Positions 29,291-38,627 of a DNA stretch of 64,000 nt are shown here, in pieces; within the stretch, counting starts at the first letter, position 1, and every line of letters starts with the position of its first letter. This stretch comes from Roseomonas sp. KE2513 (GTDB taxonomy: Bacteria > Pseudomonadota > Alphaproteobacteria > Acetobacterales > Acetobacteraceae). The position numbers were made by a program, and so were the translations under genes. The stretch is from assembly GCF_016107305.1 (NCBI RefSeq), contig NZ_RCVR01000012.1, positions 1 through 64,000 on the forward strand, written 5' to 3'. The notes beneath the pieces were generated by a model. That model did no database searches and was not told the DNA's origin. It was given only the letters and a program-made list of their open reading frames with translations.

Positions 29291-31056
29291 CGAACGCCGC
29301 ACCGTCCCTCTGGGGACCGATCCTCCACGAAGGAGGCGCGACTTTCCGCCTTTGGGCGCCCTCCAGCAGGAGCGTCTCCCTGGAAATCGAGGGCCGCGAC
29401 CCCGTCCCGATGCAACCCGCTCCCGGCGGCTGGTTCACCGCCGAGGCCCCGGCTCGCGCCGGGGACCGCTACCGCTTCCGCACCTCGCCCGACCTGCTGG
29501 TGCCCGACCCTGCCGCCCGTGCCCAGGCCGAGAGCGTGCACGGCGCCTCCGTGCTGGTGGACCACGCGGCCTACCGCTGGCGCAACGAGGACTGGCGCGG
29601 CCGCCCCTGGCACGAGACGGTGCTCTACGAACTTCATGCCGGCACCTGCGGTGGCTATGCCGGCATCCGCGCCATGCTGCCCCGCCTGCGCGACCTTGGC
29701 GTGACGGCGGTGGAGCTGATGCCCGTCAACGCCTTCTCCGGCGATCGGAACTGGGGCTACGACGGGGTGCAGCCCTTCACCCCCGATCCCTCCTACGGCA
29801 CGCCGGATGAGTTGAAGGCGCTGGTGGACGAGGCGCACGGCCTCGGCCTCTCGGTTTTCCTCGACTGCGTGTTCAACCATTTTGGGCCGGACGGCGCCTA
29901 CCTGCACGCCTATGCGAAGGAGTTCTTCGACGAGGGCATCCACACGCCCTGGGGCGCTTCCATCGACTTCGCCCGCCCCGAGGTGCGCGCCTTCTTCGAG
30001 GAATGCGCGCTGATGTGGCTGCGCGACTACCGCATCGATGGGCTGCGGCTGGATGCCGTGCACGCCATCGCCGACCAGGGCTGGCTGGACGTGCTGGCGC
30101 GCCGCCTCCGTTCGGAGATCACGGGGCGCGAGGTCCATCTCGTGCTCGAGAACGAGGGCAACACCGCCTCCAAGCTCACGCCCGGCCTCTACGACGCGCA
30201 GTGGAACGACGACGGCCACAACACGCTCCACCCGCTCCTGACCGGTGAGAGCGAGGGCTACTACGAGGACTTCCACGGCGAGGGCGCGAAGAAACTCGCC
30301 CGGGTGCTGGCCGAGGGTTTCCTCTTCCAGGGCGAGACAATGCCACATCTCGGGCGCGGCCGCGGCGAGCCCTCCGCCCACCTGCCGCCCACCGCCTTCG
30401 TGCTCTTCCTGCAGAACCATGACCAGGTCGGCAACCGCGCGATGGGCGAGCGCCTCTTCGCCCTTGCGGACCGCGACGCGCTGAAGGCCGCGACCGCGCT
30501 CCTTCTTCTCTGCCCGCAGATCCCGATGCTCTTCATGGGTGAGGAATGGGGCGCGACCGCCCCTTTCCTCTTCTTCACGGGCTTTGAGGACCCCGAGCTG
30601 GCGAAGGCGGTGAAGGAGGGAAGGCGCAAGGAGTTCGCGCATTTCTCCGCTTTCCGGGACGAGGCCGCGCGCGCCCGCATCCCCGACCCGAACGACCCCG
30701 CCACCTTCGAGGCCTCCCGCCCCGATCCTGCGGAGGTCGAGCGTCCGCCCCATGCCGCCATCCTCGCCCGCCACAAGGCGCTGCTGGCGATCCGCCGCGC
30801 GGAAATCATCCCGCGTCTGAAGGGTGCCATGGCCGAGGGCGCGGAAGCGGTGGGCGAGGCCGCGGTCGTCGCGCGCTGGCGCATGGGCGACGGCTCGCTT
30901 CTCACCATCGCGACTAATCTCGGTGCCGATGCAGCCCATGTTAACGCGAAGGGCGCGCGAACCGTGTTCGAGAGCGCGCCCGGCGATGCGGCGTCGCTCG
31001 CCGCCGGCACGCTCCCCCCGCGCACGACCATCGCACTCCTGGATCCCCCCGAATGA
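29287..31056 (+). CDS. treZ: malto-oligosyltrehalose trehalohydrolase
   Basis: Second enzyme of the TreY-TreZ route: hydrolyses the alpha-1,4 bond next to the terminal trehalose unit and releases trehalose. The 589-residue GH13 protein shows LWAPSSRSVSLEIEG at the N-terminal CBM48-like domain, YELHAGTCGGYAGI, NWGYDGVQPFTPDPSYGTPD, nucleophile Asp256 in GLRLDAVHAIADQ, acid Glu288 in LVLENEGNT, LQNHDQVGNRAMGERL and MLFMGEEWGATAPFLFFT. These are the diagnostic TreZ segments and separate it from GlgB. The partner treY lies two genes downstream, with malQ between them; overlaps on both sides indicate one transcript. Confidence 0.95.
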   Translation: MTNAAPSLWGPILHEGGATFRLWAPSSRSVSLEIEGRDPVPMQPAPGGWFTAEAPARAGDRYRFRTSPDLLVPDPAARAQAESVHGASVLVDHAAYRWRNEDWRGRPWHETVLYELHAGTCGGYAGIRAMLPRLRDLGVTAVELMPVNAFSGDRNWGYDGVQPFTPDPSYGTPDELKALVDEAHGLGLSVFLDCVFNHFGPDGAYLHAYAKEFFDEGIHTPWGASIDFARPEVRAFFEECALMWLRDYRIDGLRLDAVHAIADQGWLDVLARRLRSEITGREVHLVLENEGNTASKLTPGLYDAQWNDDGHNTLHPLLTGESEGYYEDFHGEGAKKLARVLAEGFLFQGETMPHLGRGRGEPSAHLPPTAFVLFLQNHDQVGNRAMGERLFALADRDALKAATALLLLCPQIPMLFMGEEWGATAPFLFFTGFEDPELAKAVKEGRRKEFAHFSAFRDEAARARIPDPNDPATFEASRPDPAEVERPPHAAILARHKALLAIRRAEIIPRLKGAMAEGAEAVGEAAVVARWRMGDGSLLTIATNLGADAAHVNAKGARTVFESAPGDAASLAAGTLPPRTTIALLDPPE

Positions 31057-33086
31057 ACGACCACGACCTTCGCGATCTCGCCCGCGACGCCGGGATTGCG
31101 GTGGAATGGCGCGACGTGAACGACAAGCAGCACGAGGTCGGGCCGGAGGCGATGCGCGCCATCCTCGCTGCCCTCGGCCTTCCCGCCGACGGCGACGCCG
31201 CGATCCGCGAGAGCCGCGAGCGCCTGCGTGAAAGCCAGCGCGGCCTGCCGCCGCTCTGCACCGCGCTCGCTGGCCGCCCCGTGCTGCTTGGCCTGTCCGG
31301 CGAGCCGGAGTTCCGCCTGCAACTGGAAAACGGCGAGATCCGCGAGGGGCGCGCCGGGCAGAGGGACGGCCTCTGCACCCTGCCCTCCGTGGAGGAACCC
31401 GGCTACCACCAGTTGGAGATCGGCGGACAGCGGACAGTCCTCGCGGTCTGCCCGCGCCGCGGCCACGCCATCGTGCAGGGCACGCGCCCCTGGGGCCTCG
31501 CGGTGCAGCTCTACTCCCCGCGCCGCACCGGCGATGCCGGCATCGGCGACTTCACCGGCCTCGCCCAGCTTGCCGGCAGCGCGGCGCGCCGGGGCGCGGA
31601 CGCCATCGCCATCTCGCCCGTCCACGCGCAGTTCTCGGCCGACCCTGAGCGCTTCTCGCCCTACGCGCCCTCCTCGCGCCTGTTCCTGAACGTGCTGCAC
31701 GCCGATCCCGCGAGCCTCGGGGCCGAGGCGCTGCGCGCGGCGCTGGCCAGTACAGGCCTGGCCGACGAGTTCGCGCGCCTCGAATCCCTCGATCTCGTGG
31801 ACTGGCCCGCGGCCGCGCGGCTGCGCCTCTCCCTCTTCCGCGCGATGTTCGACCGCTTTCCCGGTGACGCCGCCTTCGACCGCTTCCGCGAGGAGGGCGG
31901 CGAGGCACTGGAGAGCCACGCGCGCTTTGAGGCGCTGCACGCGCATCTCTACGGCCGCGATCCCGCCCTCTGGCACTGGAAGGACTGGCCGGAGGAGTGC
32001 CGCCGCCCGCAGGCCCCGGGCGTGGAGCGCTTTGCCGGGGAGCATGCGAAGGAGGTCACCTTCCACGCCTTCCTGCAATGGATCGCCGACCGCGGCCTCG
32101 GCGCCGCGCAGGCCGCCTTCAAGAAGGCGGGCGCAGGGATCGGCCTCATTGCGGACCTCGCCGTCGGCACCGACGGCGGCGGCAGCCACGGCTGGTCGCG
32201 CCAGGGGCAGATCCTGGCCGGCGTCGGCGTCGGCGCGCCGCCCGACATCTTCTCGCCGCTTGGCCAGTCCTGGGGCATCTCCGCCTTCTCGCCGCGCGGG
32301 CTGCGGGACAACGGCTACACCGCCTTCCTGGAGATGCTGCGCGCCGCCATGCGCCACGCGGGCGGCGTGCGGATCGACCACGCCATGGGCCTCGCCCGCC
32401 TCTGGCTCGTCCCCCAGGGCGGGGATGCGGCGGAGGGCGCCTATCTCCACTTCCCCGTGGAGGACATGATGCGCCTCGTCTCGCTCGAATCGCAGCGCCA
32501 CAAGGCGATCGTCGTCGGCGAGGACCTCGGCACCCTGCCCGAGGGCTTCCGCGAGCGCCTGGACGAGACCGGCGTGATGGGCCTGCGCGTCCTCTACTTC
32601 GAGCAGGCGAAAGACCGCAGCTTCACGCCCCCGACCAGCTGGTCGCCCGGCGCCGTCGCCGTTACCACCACCCACGACCTGCCGACCGTCGCCGGCTGGT
32701 GGCGCGGGCGCGACATCGACTGGCGCGTGAAGCTCGGCCTGCTGGGCGAGGGCGCGGACGGCGCGCCCCAATACGCCGAGCGCGCCGAGGACCGCACCCG
32801 CCTCTGGGACGCCATGTGCGAGAGCGGCGCGGCCGAAGGGCCGATGCCCGCGGAGGACGACGGCGCGGAGGTCGCGACGGCCGCCGCCCGGCACGTCGCC
32901 TCCGCCGCCTGCGCCCTCGCCCTGCTGCCGCTGGAGGACGCGCTGGCGCTGGAGGAGGCGCCGAACCTGCCCGGCACCACCGGCGCCCACCCGAACTGGC
33001 GCCGCCGCCTGCCCGGCGAGGCCGCGACCCTGCTCGACGAGCACGACACCGCCGCCCGAATCGCCTCCTTTGCCCAATTCCGATGA
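31053..33086 (+). CDS. malQ: 4-alpha-glucanotransferase
   Basis: Amylomaltase (GH77) of 677 residues that moves glucan segments between maltodextrins and frees glucose, keeping chains long enough for the other enzymes. Seen: WGLAVQLYSPRRTGDAGIGDF, the 250s-loop region PPDIFSPLGQSWGISAFSP, nucleophile Asp442 in VRIDHAMGLARLW, acid Glu490 in VVGEDLGTLPEGF and Asp542 in TTHDLPTVAGWW. The N-terminal about 130 residues match the MalQ-specific extra domain. ATGA overlap with treZ; its end overlaps or abuts treY, depending on which treY start is used. Confidence 0.95.
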   Translation: MNDHDLRDLARDAGIAVEWRDVNDKQHEVGPEAMRAILAALGLPADGDAAIRESRERLRESQRGLPPLCTALAGRPVLLGLSGEPEFRLQLENGEIREGRAGQRDGLCTLPSVEEPGYHQLEIGGQRTVLAVCPRRGHAIVQGTRPWGLAVQLYSPRRTGDAGIGDFTGLAQLAGSAARRGADAIAISPVHAQFSADPERFSPYAPSSRLFLNVLHADPASLGAEALRAALASTGLADEFARLESLDLVDWPAAARLRLSLFRAMFDRFPGDAAFDRFREEGGEALESHARFEALHAHLYGRDPALWHWKDWPEECRRPQAPGVERFAGEHAKEVTFHAFLQWIADRGLGAAQAAFKKAGAGIGLIADLAVGTDGGGSHGWSRQGQILAGVGVGAPPDIFSPLGQSWGISAFSPRGLRDNGYTAFLEMLRAAMRHAGGVRIDHAMGLARLWLVPQGGDAAEGAYLHFPVEDMMRLVSLESQRHKAIVVGEDLGTLPEGFRERLDETGVMGLRVLYFEQAKDRSFTPPTSWSPGAVAVTTTHDLPTVAGWWRGRDIDWRVKLGLLGEGADGAPQYAERAEDRTRLWDAMCESGAAEGPMPAEDDGAEVATAAARHVASAACALALLPLEDALALEEAPNLPGTTGAHPNWRRRLPGEAATLLDEHDTAARIASFAQFR

Positions 33087-33099
33087 AAGTGGCCCGCTG

Positions 33100-35910
33100 A
33101 TGCCCGCTATTGGTTCTGTCCCCGGCACGCCGCGCGCCACCGCCCGGCTGCAGTTCCACAAGGATTTCCCGCTCGACGCGGCCGTGCCGCTGGTTCCCTA
33201 TTTCGCGAAGCTCGGCATCAGCCATCTCTACGCCTCTCCCATCCTCAAGGCGCGGCCCGGCTCCACCCACGGCTACGACATCGTGGATCCGAACCGCATC
33301 AACCCGGAGCTCGGCGGGGAGGAGGCGTTGGAACGTCTCGTCGCCGCGCTGCGCGCCCACAACATGGGCCTCATCCTCGACATCGTGCCCAACCACATGG
33401 GCGTCGGCGGCGCCGACAACGGCTGGTGGCTCGACGTGCTCGAATGGGGGCCGCAATCTCCCTTCGCCAAGTTCTTCGACATCGACTGGAACCCGCCGGA
33501 TCCGGACCTGACGAACCGCATGCTCGCGCCCTTCCTCGGCGCGCCATACGGCACCGTCCTCGAATCCGGCGACCTCGCGCTGCATTTCGAGCCCGAGAGC
33601 GGCAAGATCTACGCGGAATACTTCGAGCACCGCTTCCCCATCGCGCCGCCGACCTACGCGGCGATCCTCTCCGCGACCGGAGAGGCGATGCTGACGGGCC
33701 TCGCCCAGACCTTCCGCGCCCTTTCGGCGAGCGACGACGCGGAGGCCGCGCGCGCCGCCTCGGGCCTCGCGCTCGACATGCTCGCGCGCCACGCCGCGAC
33801 GCCCGAGGGCCGCGCGCAGATCGACGCGGCCATTGCCGCCCACGACCCGAAGGATGAGGAAGGCCGCGCCCGCCTGCACGCGCTGCTGGAGGCGCAGCAC
33901 TACCGCCTCGCCTGGTGGCGCGCTGCGACGGACGAGATCAACTGGCGCCGCTTCTTCGACGTCACCTCCCTCGGCGGTCTCCAGGTCGAGCGCCCGCCTG
34001 TCTTCGAGGCGACGCACGCCCTTATCTTGAAGCTCTACGAAAATGGGCTCATCGACGGCGTGCGCGTGGACCACGTGGACGGCCTGGCCGATCCCCGCGG
34101 CTACTGCCGCAAGCTGCGCCGGCGCCTGCAGGCGCTCGAATCCCGCCGCCCCGAGGGTGTGCCGCGCGGTGAGCCGCTGCTGCTCATCGAGAAGATCCTC
34201 GCGCCGCATGAGAAGCTGCGGCGCGACTGGATGGTGGACGGCACCACCGGCTACAACTTCATGGACGAGGTCTCCGCCGTCCTGCACGACCCTGAGGGCG
34301 CCGATCCTCTCGCTGCCCTCTGGCACGATCAGACCGGCCGCCCCGTCGATTTCGGGGAGGAGGCGCGCGAGGCCCGGCGGCAGATCCTGCGCTACAATCT
34401 GGCCAGCGAACTCAACGGCACCGCCGCCGCGCTCCGTCGCATCGCCGCCCGCGACCTCAAGACCCGCGACTTCACGCCGACGGCCATCAGGCGCGCGCTG
34501 ACGGAGGTGCTTGTGCACTTCCCGGCCTACCGCTCCTATGTCGGCATCGCCGGGCGCAACGAGGCCGATCGCCGCCTGCTCGACTGGGCCATGGCTGGCG
34601 CCCGCCGCACCGTGCGCGCCACCGAGCGCCCGTTGCTCGACCTGCTGGACTCCTGGCTCGGCGGCGACCCGCCGCGCCACCTGCCACATGCCCAGCGCCG
34701 GGAGCGGCTGCGCGCCGCCGTTCGCTTCCAGCAGCTCTCGGCCCCCGTCGCGGCGAAGTCCGTGGAGGACACCGCCTTCTACCGCTACGGCCGCCTCATC
34801 TCGCGCAACGAGGTCGGCTCCGAGCCCTCGCATTTCGCGATCACCCCCGCCGCCTTCCACGCCACCTGCCGCGAGCGCGCCAAATTCTTCCCACGCGAAC
34901 TGCTGGCGACGGCCACCCACGACCACAAGCGCGGCGAGGATACCCGCGCGCGCCTGGCCGTCCTCTCCGAGATCCCGGATGAATGGGCCGCGACGCTCAC
35001 GCGCTGGACGCGGCTGAACACGGTGCTGAAGAAGGAGGTGGACGGCGAGCCCGCGCCGGACGCCACCGACGAGATCATGCTCTACCAGTCGCTCATCGGC
35101 GCCTGGCCGCTTGATCTCGACCCCGCGGACGAGGAGGGCGTCGCAGCCCTCGTGAAGCGCCTCGCCGCTTGGCAGGAAAAGGCGCTGCGCGAGGGCAAGC
35201 GCCGCTCCGAATGGGCGGTGCCGAACGAGCCCTACGAGGCCGCCTGCCGGGACTTCATCACGGCCATGCTGGCCATGGACCGGCCCTCCCGCCTGCGGGA
35301 GGAGGTGGCCGCCCTCGTTGCCCGCCTCTCCCCGGCCGGCGCGGCGAACGGTCTTGCCCAGACCCTCATCCGCTGCACCGCGCCCGGCATCCCCGACCTC
35401 TACCAGGGCACGGAGTTCTGGGACTTCTCCCTCGTGGATCCCGATAACCGCCGCCCCGTGGACTTCCCCGCGCGCGAGGCCGCGCTGGATGCGGGCGAGG
35501 CGCCAGCCGACCTTCTCTCACACTGGAAGGACGGGCGGGTGAAGGCTGCGGTCATCGCCCGGACTCTCGCGCTGCGCGCCCGCCAGCCGGCTCTCTTCGC
35601 GACGGGCGAGTACATCCCGCTGGAGGCCCAGGGGCCGCTCGCGGCCCATGTGCTCGCCTTTGCCCGGCGCGAGGGCGAGGCAGCCTGCATCACGGTCGTC
35701 ACCCGCCTGCCCGCGAAGCTGCTGGGGGAGGGGGGCCTGCCGCTCATCCCGGCCGAGGCATGGGCAGAAACCTCGCTCGCCCTCCCGCCCGCACTGGCCA
35801 GCCTTCGCTTCCGCGACGCGCTGGGCGGGGAGGCGGCGCCGGAAGGCGGGTCCCTGCCTCTCCAGGCGCTGCTGGGCCGGCTGCCGGTGGCGCTGCTCGA
35901 AGCGGGGTGA
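33100..35910 (+). CDS. treY: maltooligosyl trehalose synthase
   Basis: First enzyme of the TreYZ route: turns the reducing-end alpha-1,4 bond of a maltodextrin into alpha,alpha-1,1, forming maltooligosyl trehalose. The 936-residue protein has the N-terminal RLQFHKDFPLDAAVPLVPYF, SHLYASPILKARPGSTHGYD, LDIVPNHMGVGGADNGWW, the nucleophile region GVRVDHVDGLADP, LLIEKILAPHEKL, and the late TATHDHKRGEDTRARLAVLS and PGIPDLYQGTEFWDFSLVDPD, all typical of TreY. ATG 33100 starts 13 bases after malQ; a TTG at 33070 would add ten residues and overlap malQ. Last gene of the glucan/trehalose operon. Confidence 0.96.
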   Translation: MPAIGSVPGTPRATARLQFHKDFPLDAAVPLVPYFAKLGISHLYASPILKARPGSTHGYDIVDPNRINPELGGEEALERLVAALRAHNMGLILDIVPNHMGVGGADNGWWLDVLEWGPQSPFAKFFDIDWNPPDPDLTNRMLAPFLGAPYGTVLESGDLALHFEPESGKIYAEYFEHRFPIAPPTYAAILSATGEAMLTGLAQTFRALSASDDAEAARAASGLALDMLARHAATPEGRAQIDAAIAAHDPKDEEGRARLHALLEAQHYRLAWWRAATDEINWRRFFDVTSLGGLQVERPPVFEATHALILKLYENGLIDGVRVDHVDGLADPRGYCRKLRRRLQALESRRPEGVPRGEPLLLIEKILAPHEKLRRDWMVDGTTGYNFMDEVSAVLHDPEGADPLAALWHDQTGRPVDFGEEAREARRQILRYNLASELNGTAAALRRIAARDLKTRDFTPTAIRRALTEVLVHFPAYRSYVGIAGRNEADRRLLDWAMAGARRTVRATERPLLDLLDSWLGGDPPRHLPHAQRRERLRAAVRFQQLSAPVAAKSVEDTAFYRYGRLISRNEVGSEPSHFAITPAAFHATCRERAKFFPRELLATATHDHKRGEDTRARLAVLSEIPDEWAATLTRWTRLNTVLKKEVDGEPAPDATDEIMLYQSLIGAWPLDLDPADEEGVAALVKRLAAWQEKALREGKRRSEWAVPNEPYEAACRDFITAMLAMDRPSRLREEVAALVARLSPAGAANGLAQTLIRCTAPGIPDLYQGTEFWDFSLVDPDNRRPVDFPAREAALDAGEAPADLLSHWKDGRVKAAVIARTLALRARQPALFATGEYIPLEAQGPLAAHVLAFARREGEAACITVVTRLPAKLLGEGGLPLIPAEAWAETSLALPPALASLRFRDALGGEAAPEGGSLPLQALLGRLPVALLEAG

Positions 35911-35964
35911 GCGCCGCTCGCGCGGTGGTGTGGAAGCGCGTGTCGTGGCACAAGCCTTGGTTAC

Positions 35965-37467
35965 ATGCGCCCCGGATCATCCGTGCCATCTGATACGCCT
36001 GCTGCCCGCCCCAATTGGGCCGAGCAGAGACTGGCCCTTGCGCTCGAGGCCTCCGGCATCGCTGGTGCCTGGGATTGGGATGCCGGCACCGGCCTCATCC
36101 GCGCCGATGCCCGCGCCTGCGTCCTCCATGGCATGGACCCCGCCCTCGGGGAGCGCGGCGCGACGGGACCGGAGCTGCTGGCCCATGTGGTACCCGAGGA
36201 CCGGCCCGCGCTCGACCGCGCGCTCGTCGCAGCCCTGGCCGGGCGGGCGCCGCTCAACCTTGCGTACCGGACCTGGCCACCGGGCGGGGACGTCACCTGG
36301 GTGCAGCTGCGCGGCCGTGTGCTGCGGGATGCTGGCGGGCGGGCCAACCGGCTGGCCGGCGTCGCGCTCGACATCTCGGAGCAGAAGGAGACGGAGGCGG
36401 CGCTGCGCGAGAGTGACGCCCGCTTCCGGGCTATCGCCGACACCCTGCCGCAAATGGTCTGGTCCACCCTTCCCAATGGCGACCACGACTACTTCAACCG
36501 CCGTTGGTACGAGGTCACCGGCCTGCCACCCGGCGAGAGCGAGGGGGAGGGCTGGGCCACCATCGTCCACCCGGATGACCGTGCCCATACCTGGGAGCGC
36601 TGGCGCCACTCCCTCCTCAGCGGCGAGCCCTACGAGGTCGAGTACCGCCTGCGCCTGGCAGATGGCAGCTGGCGCTGGTTCCTCGGCCGCGCCGTGCCGG
36701 TGCGCGACGCACGCGGGCGTGTCAGCCGCTGGTTCGGCACCTGCACCGATATTCAGGAGATGCGTCGGGCTGCGGAGGAGCGGGAGATGCTCAGCCACGA
36801 GCTGAGCCACCGCATCAAGAACATCTTCGCCGTGATCCTCTCGCTCACTTCCCTTTCTGCCCGCGGCCATCCCGAGGCCACGCGCTTCGCGGCGGATCTG
36901 CGCGGGCGGATCGGAGCCCTGGCGCGGGCGCACGAGTTCGCGCGCCCGCACAGCGACGCCAGCAGGCCCGTCATTGGCCCGACGACGCTCTTCTCCTTCC
37001 TGCGGGACCTGCTCTCGCCCTATGCCACCGTGCCCGGCGGATCGGCCGAAGCCCCCCCGAGCCCGGCTGATGGAGCGGTGGAGGAGGCAACCGATCGCAT
37101 CCTCATCGAAGGCACAGATCAGACCTTCGACGACGCCGCCGCGACCCCGCTCGCGCTGCTCTTTCACGAGCTGGCGACGAATGCCGCGAAATACGGCGCG
37201 CTCTCGGTTCCGGGCGGCCAGATCCTCCTCCGCTTCTGGACGGAGGCGGGGCCAGACGGGAAGGACAGGATCAGGGTGCGCTGGCAGGAGACCGGTGGCC
37301 CGCCCGTGCCCGGCCCGCCGGAGAGGGAGGGATTCGGCAGCCGCCTCGCGACCCTCAGCGTTGAGGGCCAGCTCAGTGGCAAGATCGTTCGCCACTGGCA
37401 GCCCGGCGGGCTGGAACTGGAAGCCTGGCTACCGGCCGCGGCACTCCACCGCCGCACGGCCCAGTAG
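35965..37467 (+). CDS. PAS-domain HWE/HisKA_2 sensor histidine kinase
   Basis: Soluble 500-residue kinase: no membrane segment is seen. Two PAS domains (about 20-150 and 155-270, the second ending WFGTCTDIQEMR) are followed by the HWE/HisKA_2 core with phospho-acceptor His282 in ELSHRIKNIFAVILSL, then ATPase features ALLFHELATNAAKYGALS (N box) and FGSRLATLSVEGQLSG. This kinase class is common in alphaproteobacteria and often serves light, redox or general-stress circuits. The receiver protein that converges on it at 37429-37857 is the likely partner, as the two 3' ends overlap by 39 bases. Confidence 0.9.
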   Translation: MRPGSSVPSDTPAARPNWAEQRLALALEASGIAGAWDWDAGTGLIRADARACVLHGMDPALGERGATGPELLAHVVPEDRPALDRALVAALAGRAPLNLAYRTWPPGGDVTWVQLRGRVLRDAGGRANRLAGVALDISEQKETEAALRESDARFRAIADTLPQMVWSTLPNGDHDYFNRRWYEVTGLPPGESEGEGWATIVHPDDRAHTWERWRHSLLSGEPYEVEYRLRLADGSWRWFLGRAVPVRDARGRVSRWFGTCTDIQEMRRAAEEREMLSHELSHRIKNIFAVILSLTSLSARGHPEATRFAADLRGRIGALARAHEFARPHSDASRPVIGPTTLFSFLRDLLSPYATVPGGSAEAPPSPADGAVEEATDRILIEGTDQTFDDAAATPLALLFHELATNAAKYGALSVPGGQILLRFWTEAGPDGKDRIRVRWQETGGPPVPGPPEREGFGSRLATLSVEGQLSGKIVRHWQPGGLELEAWLPAAALHRRTAQ

Positions 37468-37857
37468 GCGGAGGTCCTCGGGCGGGCGGGCACATTTGCC
37501 CTCTCGCAGGGAGACGGCGAAGCGGAGCGTGGCGGCCAGGGCGGTGTCGCTGAAGGGCTTGGGCAGGATGCCCACCGGCCCGGCGCAGCCCTGCGGCACC
37601 TGCCCGGGATTGGCGGTGAGATAAATCACTGTCGCCCCCCAGTCCCGAGCCAGCGTCTCGCCGAGGGAGGGGCCGGTCGGGCCGTCGCGCAGGTTCAGGT
37701 CCACGAGGGCGATGTCCAAGCCGTCCCGCGCGGAGAGAAGCGCCTCGGCGGAGTCCCCGGCAGTCGCGACGACCTCATGGCCCATGTCCTCCAGGGCCGA
37801 GGCCAGATCGAGAGCGATCAGGACCTCGTCCTCGACGATCAGGACACGCTGGGACAT
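37429..37857 (-). CDS. single-domain response regulator
   Basis: Stand-alone CheY-like receiver of 142 residues without an output domain. It shows the acidic pair in VLIVEDEVLIALDLA, the phospho-acceptor Asp in DIALVDLNLRDGPTGPSL, the Thr in VIYLTANPGQV and the Lys in GILPKPFSD. Such regulators commonly accept phosphate from HWE kinases. ATG 37857 begins the conserved fold; a longer in-frame start at 37965 would add 36 non-conserved residues. Its 3' end overlaps the kinase gene on the other strand, so convergent transcripts share 39 bases. Confidence 0.88.
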   Translation of the reverse strand: MSQRVLIVEDEVLIALDLASALEDMGHEVVATAGDSAEALLSARDGLDIALVDLNLRDGPTGPSLGETLARDWGATVIYLTANPGQVPQGCAGPVGILPKPFSDTALAATLRFAVSLREGKCARPPEDLRLLGRAAVECRGR

Positions 37858-37970
37858 GGCGAAACCATTCACATCGGAGGCGCTACGAAGGCGCGGACAG
37901 GGGGAGAACCGGCCCATGACGGCAGGGTTTCGGTCGTGTGGCGATTTACCGGGACCGTGCTCCACGCCTC

Positions 37971-38627
37971 TCAGGGAAGCAGCCGCTGGAGGGTAACTTC
38001 GCGCTCCTCGCTGTCCTCCAGCTCGCGCGTGACGGGCACGCGGTAATGCGCCACCGGCTCCAGCCGCTCGCGCGGGGCATAGGCGCGGCCGGGATCAGCG
38101 AGGATGACGGTAGCGCCCGCGCCTGCCATGCCGCGCAGCCAGGGCAGGATATGCCGCGTCATTGGCGCCTCGTAGCAGACATCCCCCGCGAGGATGACGT
38201 CCCAGCGGCAGGCGCTGCCCACGACATCCCCGGGCGCCTCGGCCACTGCCGCGCCGCTCAGCGCCGCGTTCAGGCGGATGGCGGCATGGGCGAGGGGATC
38301 GATCTCCGCCGCCTCCACGCCCGCCGCGCCCGAGAGCGCCGCGGCGATCGCCGCCAGCCCGCCGCCCGCCGCGAAATCGAGCACCCGGCGCCCCGCGACG
38401 CGGGCGGGATCGTCCAGCACCCAGCGCGCCAGCGCCTGGCTGCCCGGCCAGGCAAAGGCCCAGAAGGGCGGCTCGATGCCCCGCTCGCCCAGCCACTCCT
38501 CGGTTGCCTGCCAGAGAGGCGTCAGCTCGGTCGCGAGGTGGAGCGGGATCTCCGGCACCAGCGGCGCGCGGGCAATGGCCGTATGGGCGGCGACGAAGGC
38601 CTCGGGCGAGGACCCGTCCCCGCTCAC
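37971..38627 (-). CDS. class I SAM-dependent methyltransferase, ETF-beta lysine methyltransferase-like
   Basis: Cytosolic 218-residue methyltransferase. FWAFAWPGSQALARWVLDDP, the SAM loop VLDFAAGGGLAAIAAALSGA, the acidic EIDPLAHAAIRLNAAL and DVILAGDVCYEAPM match the METTL20/PrmA-related family; bacterial members methylate lysines of the electron-transfer flavoprotein beta subunit. The substrate is inferred from family only. GTG 38627 is chosen because it overlaps the ubiA stop (GTGA); the longer form from 38732 would run well into ubiA. A translational link to ubiA, a quinone gene, is suggestive but not proof. Confidence 0.8.
   Translation of the reverse strand: MSGDGSSPEAFVAAHTAIARAPLVPEIPLHLATELTPLWQATEEWLGERGIEPPFWAFAWPGSQALARWVLDDPARVAGRRVLDFAAGGGLAAIAAALSGAAGVEAAEIDPLAHAAIRLNAALSGAAVAEAPGDVVGSACRWDVILAGDVCYEAPMTRHILPWLRGMAGAGATVILADPGRAYAPRERLEPVAHYRVPVTRELEDSEEREVTLQRLLP

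Noticed and set aside
35946-35960. Sigma-54-like TGGCAC-N5-TTGG before the HWE kinase
   Set aside because: The -12 element would end 4 bases before the ATG at 35965, so the transcript would start inside the gene; TTGG also departs from TTGC.
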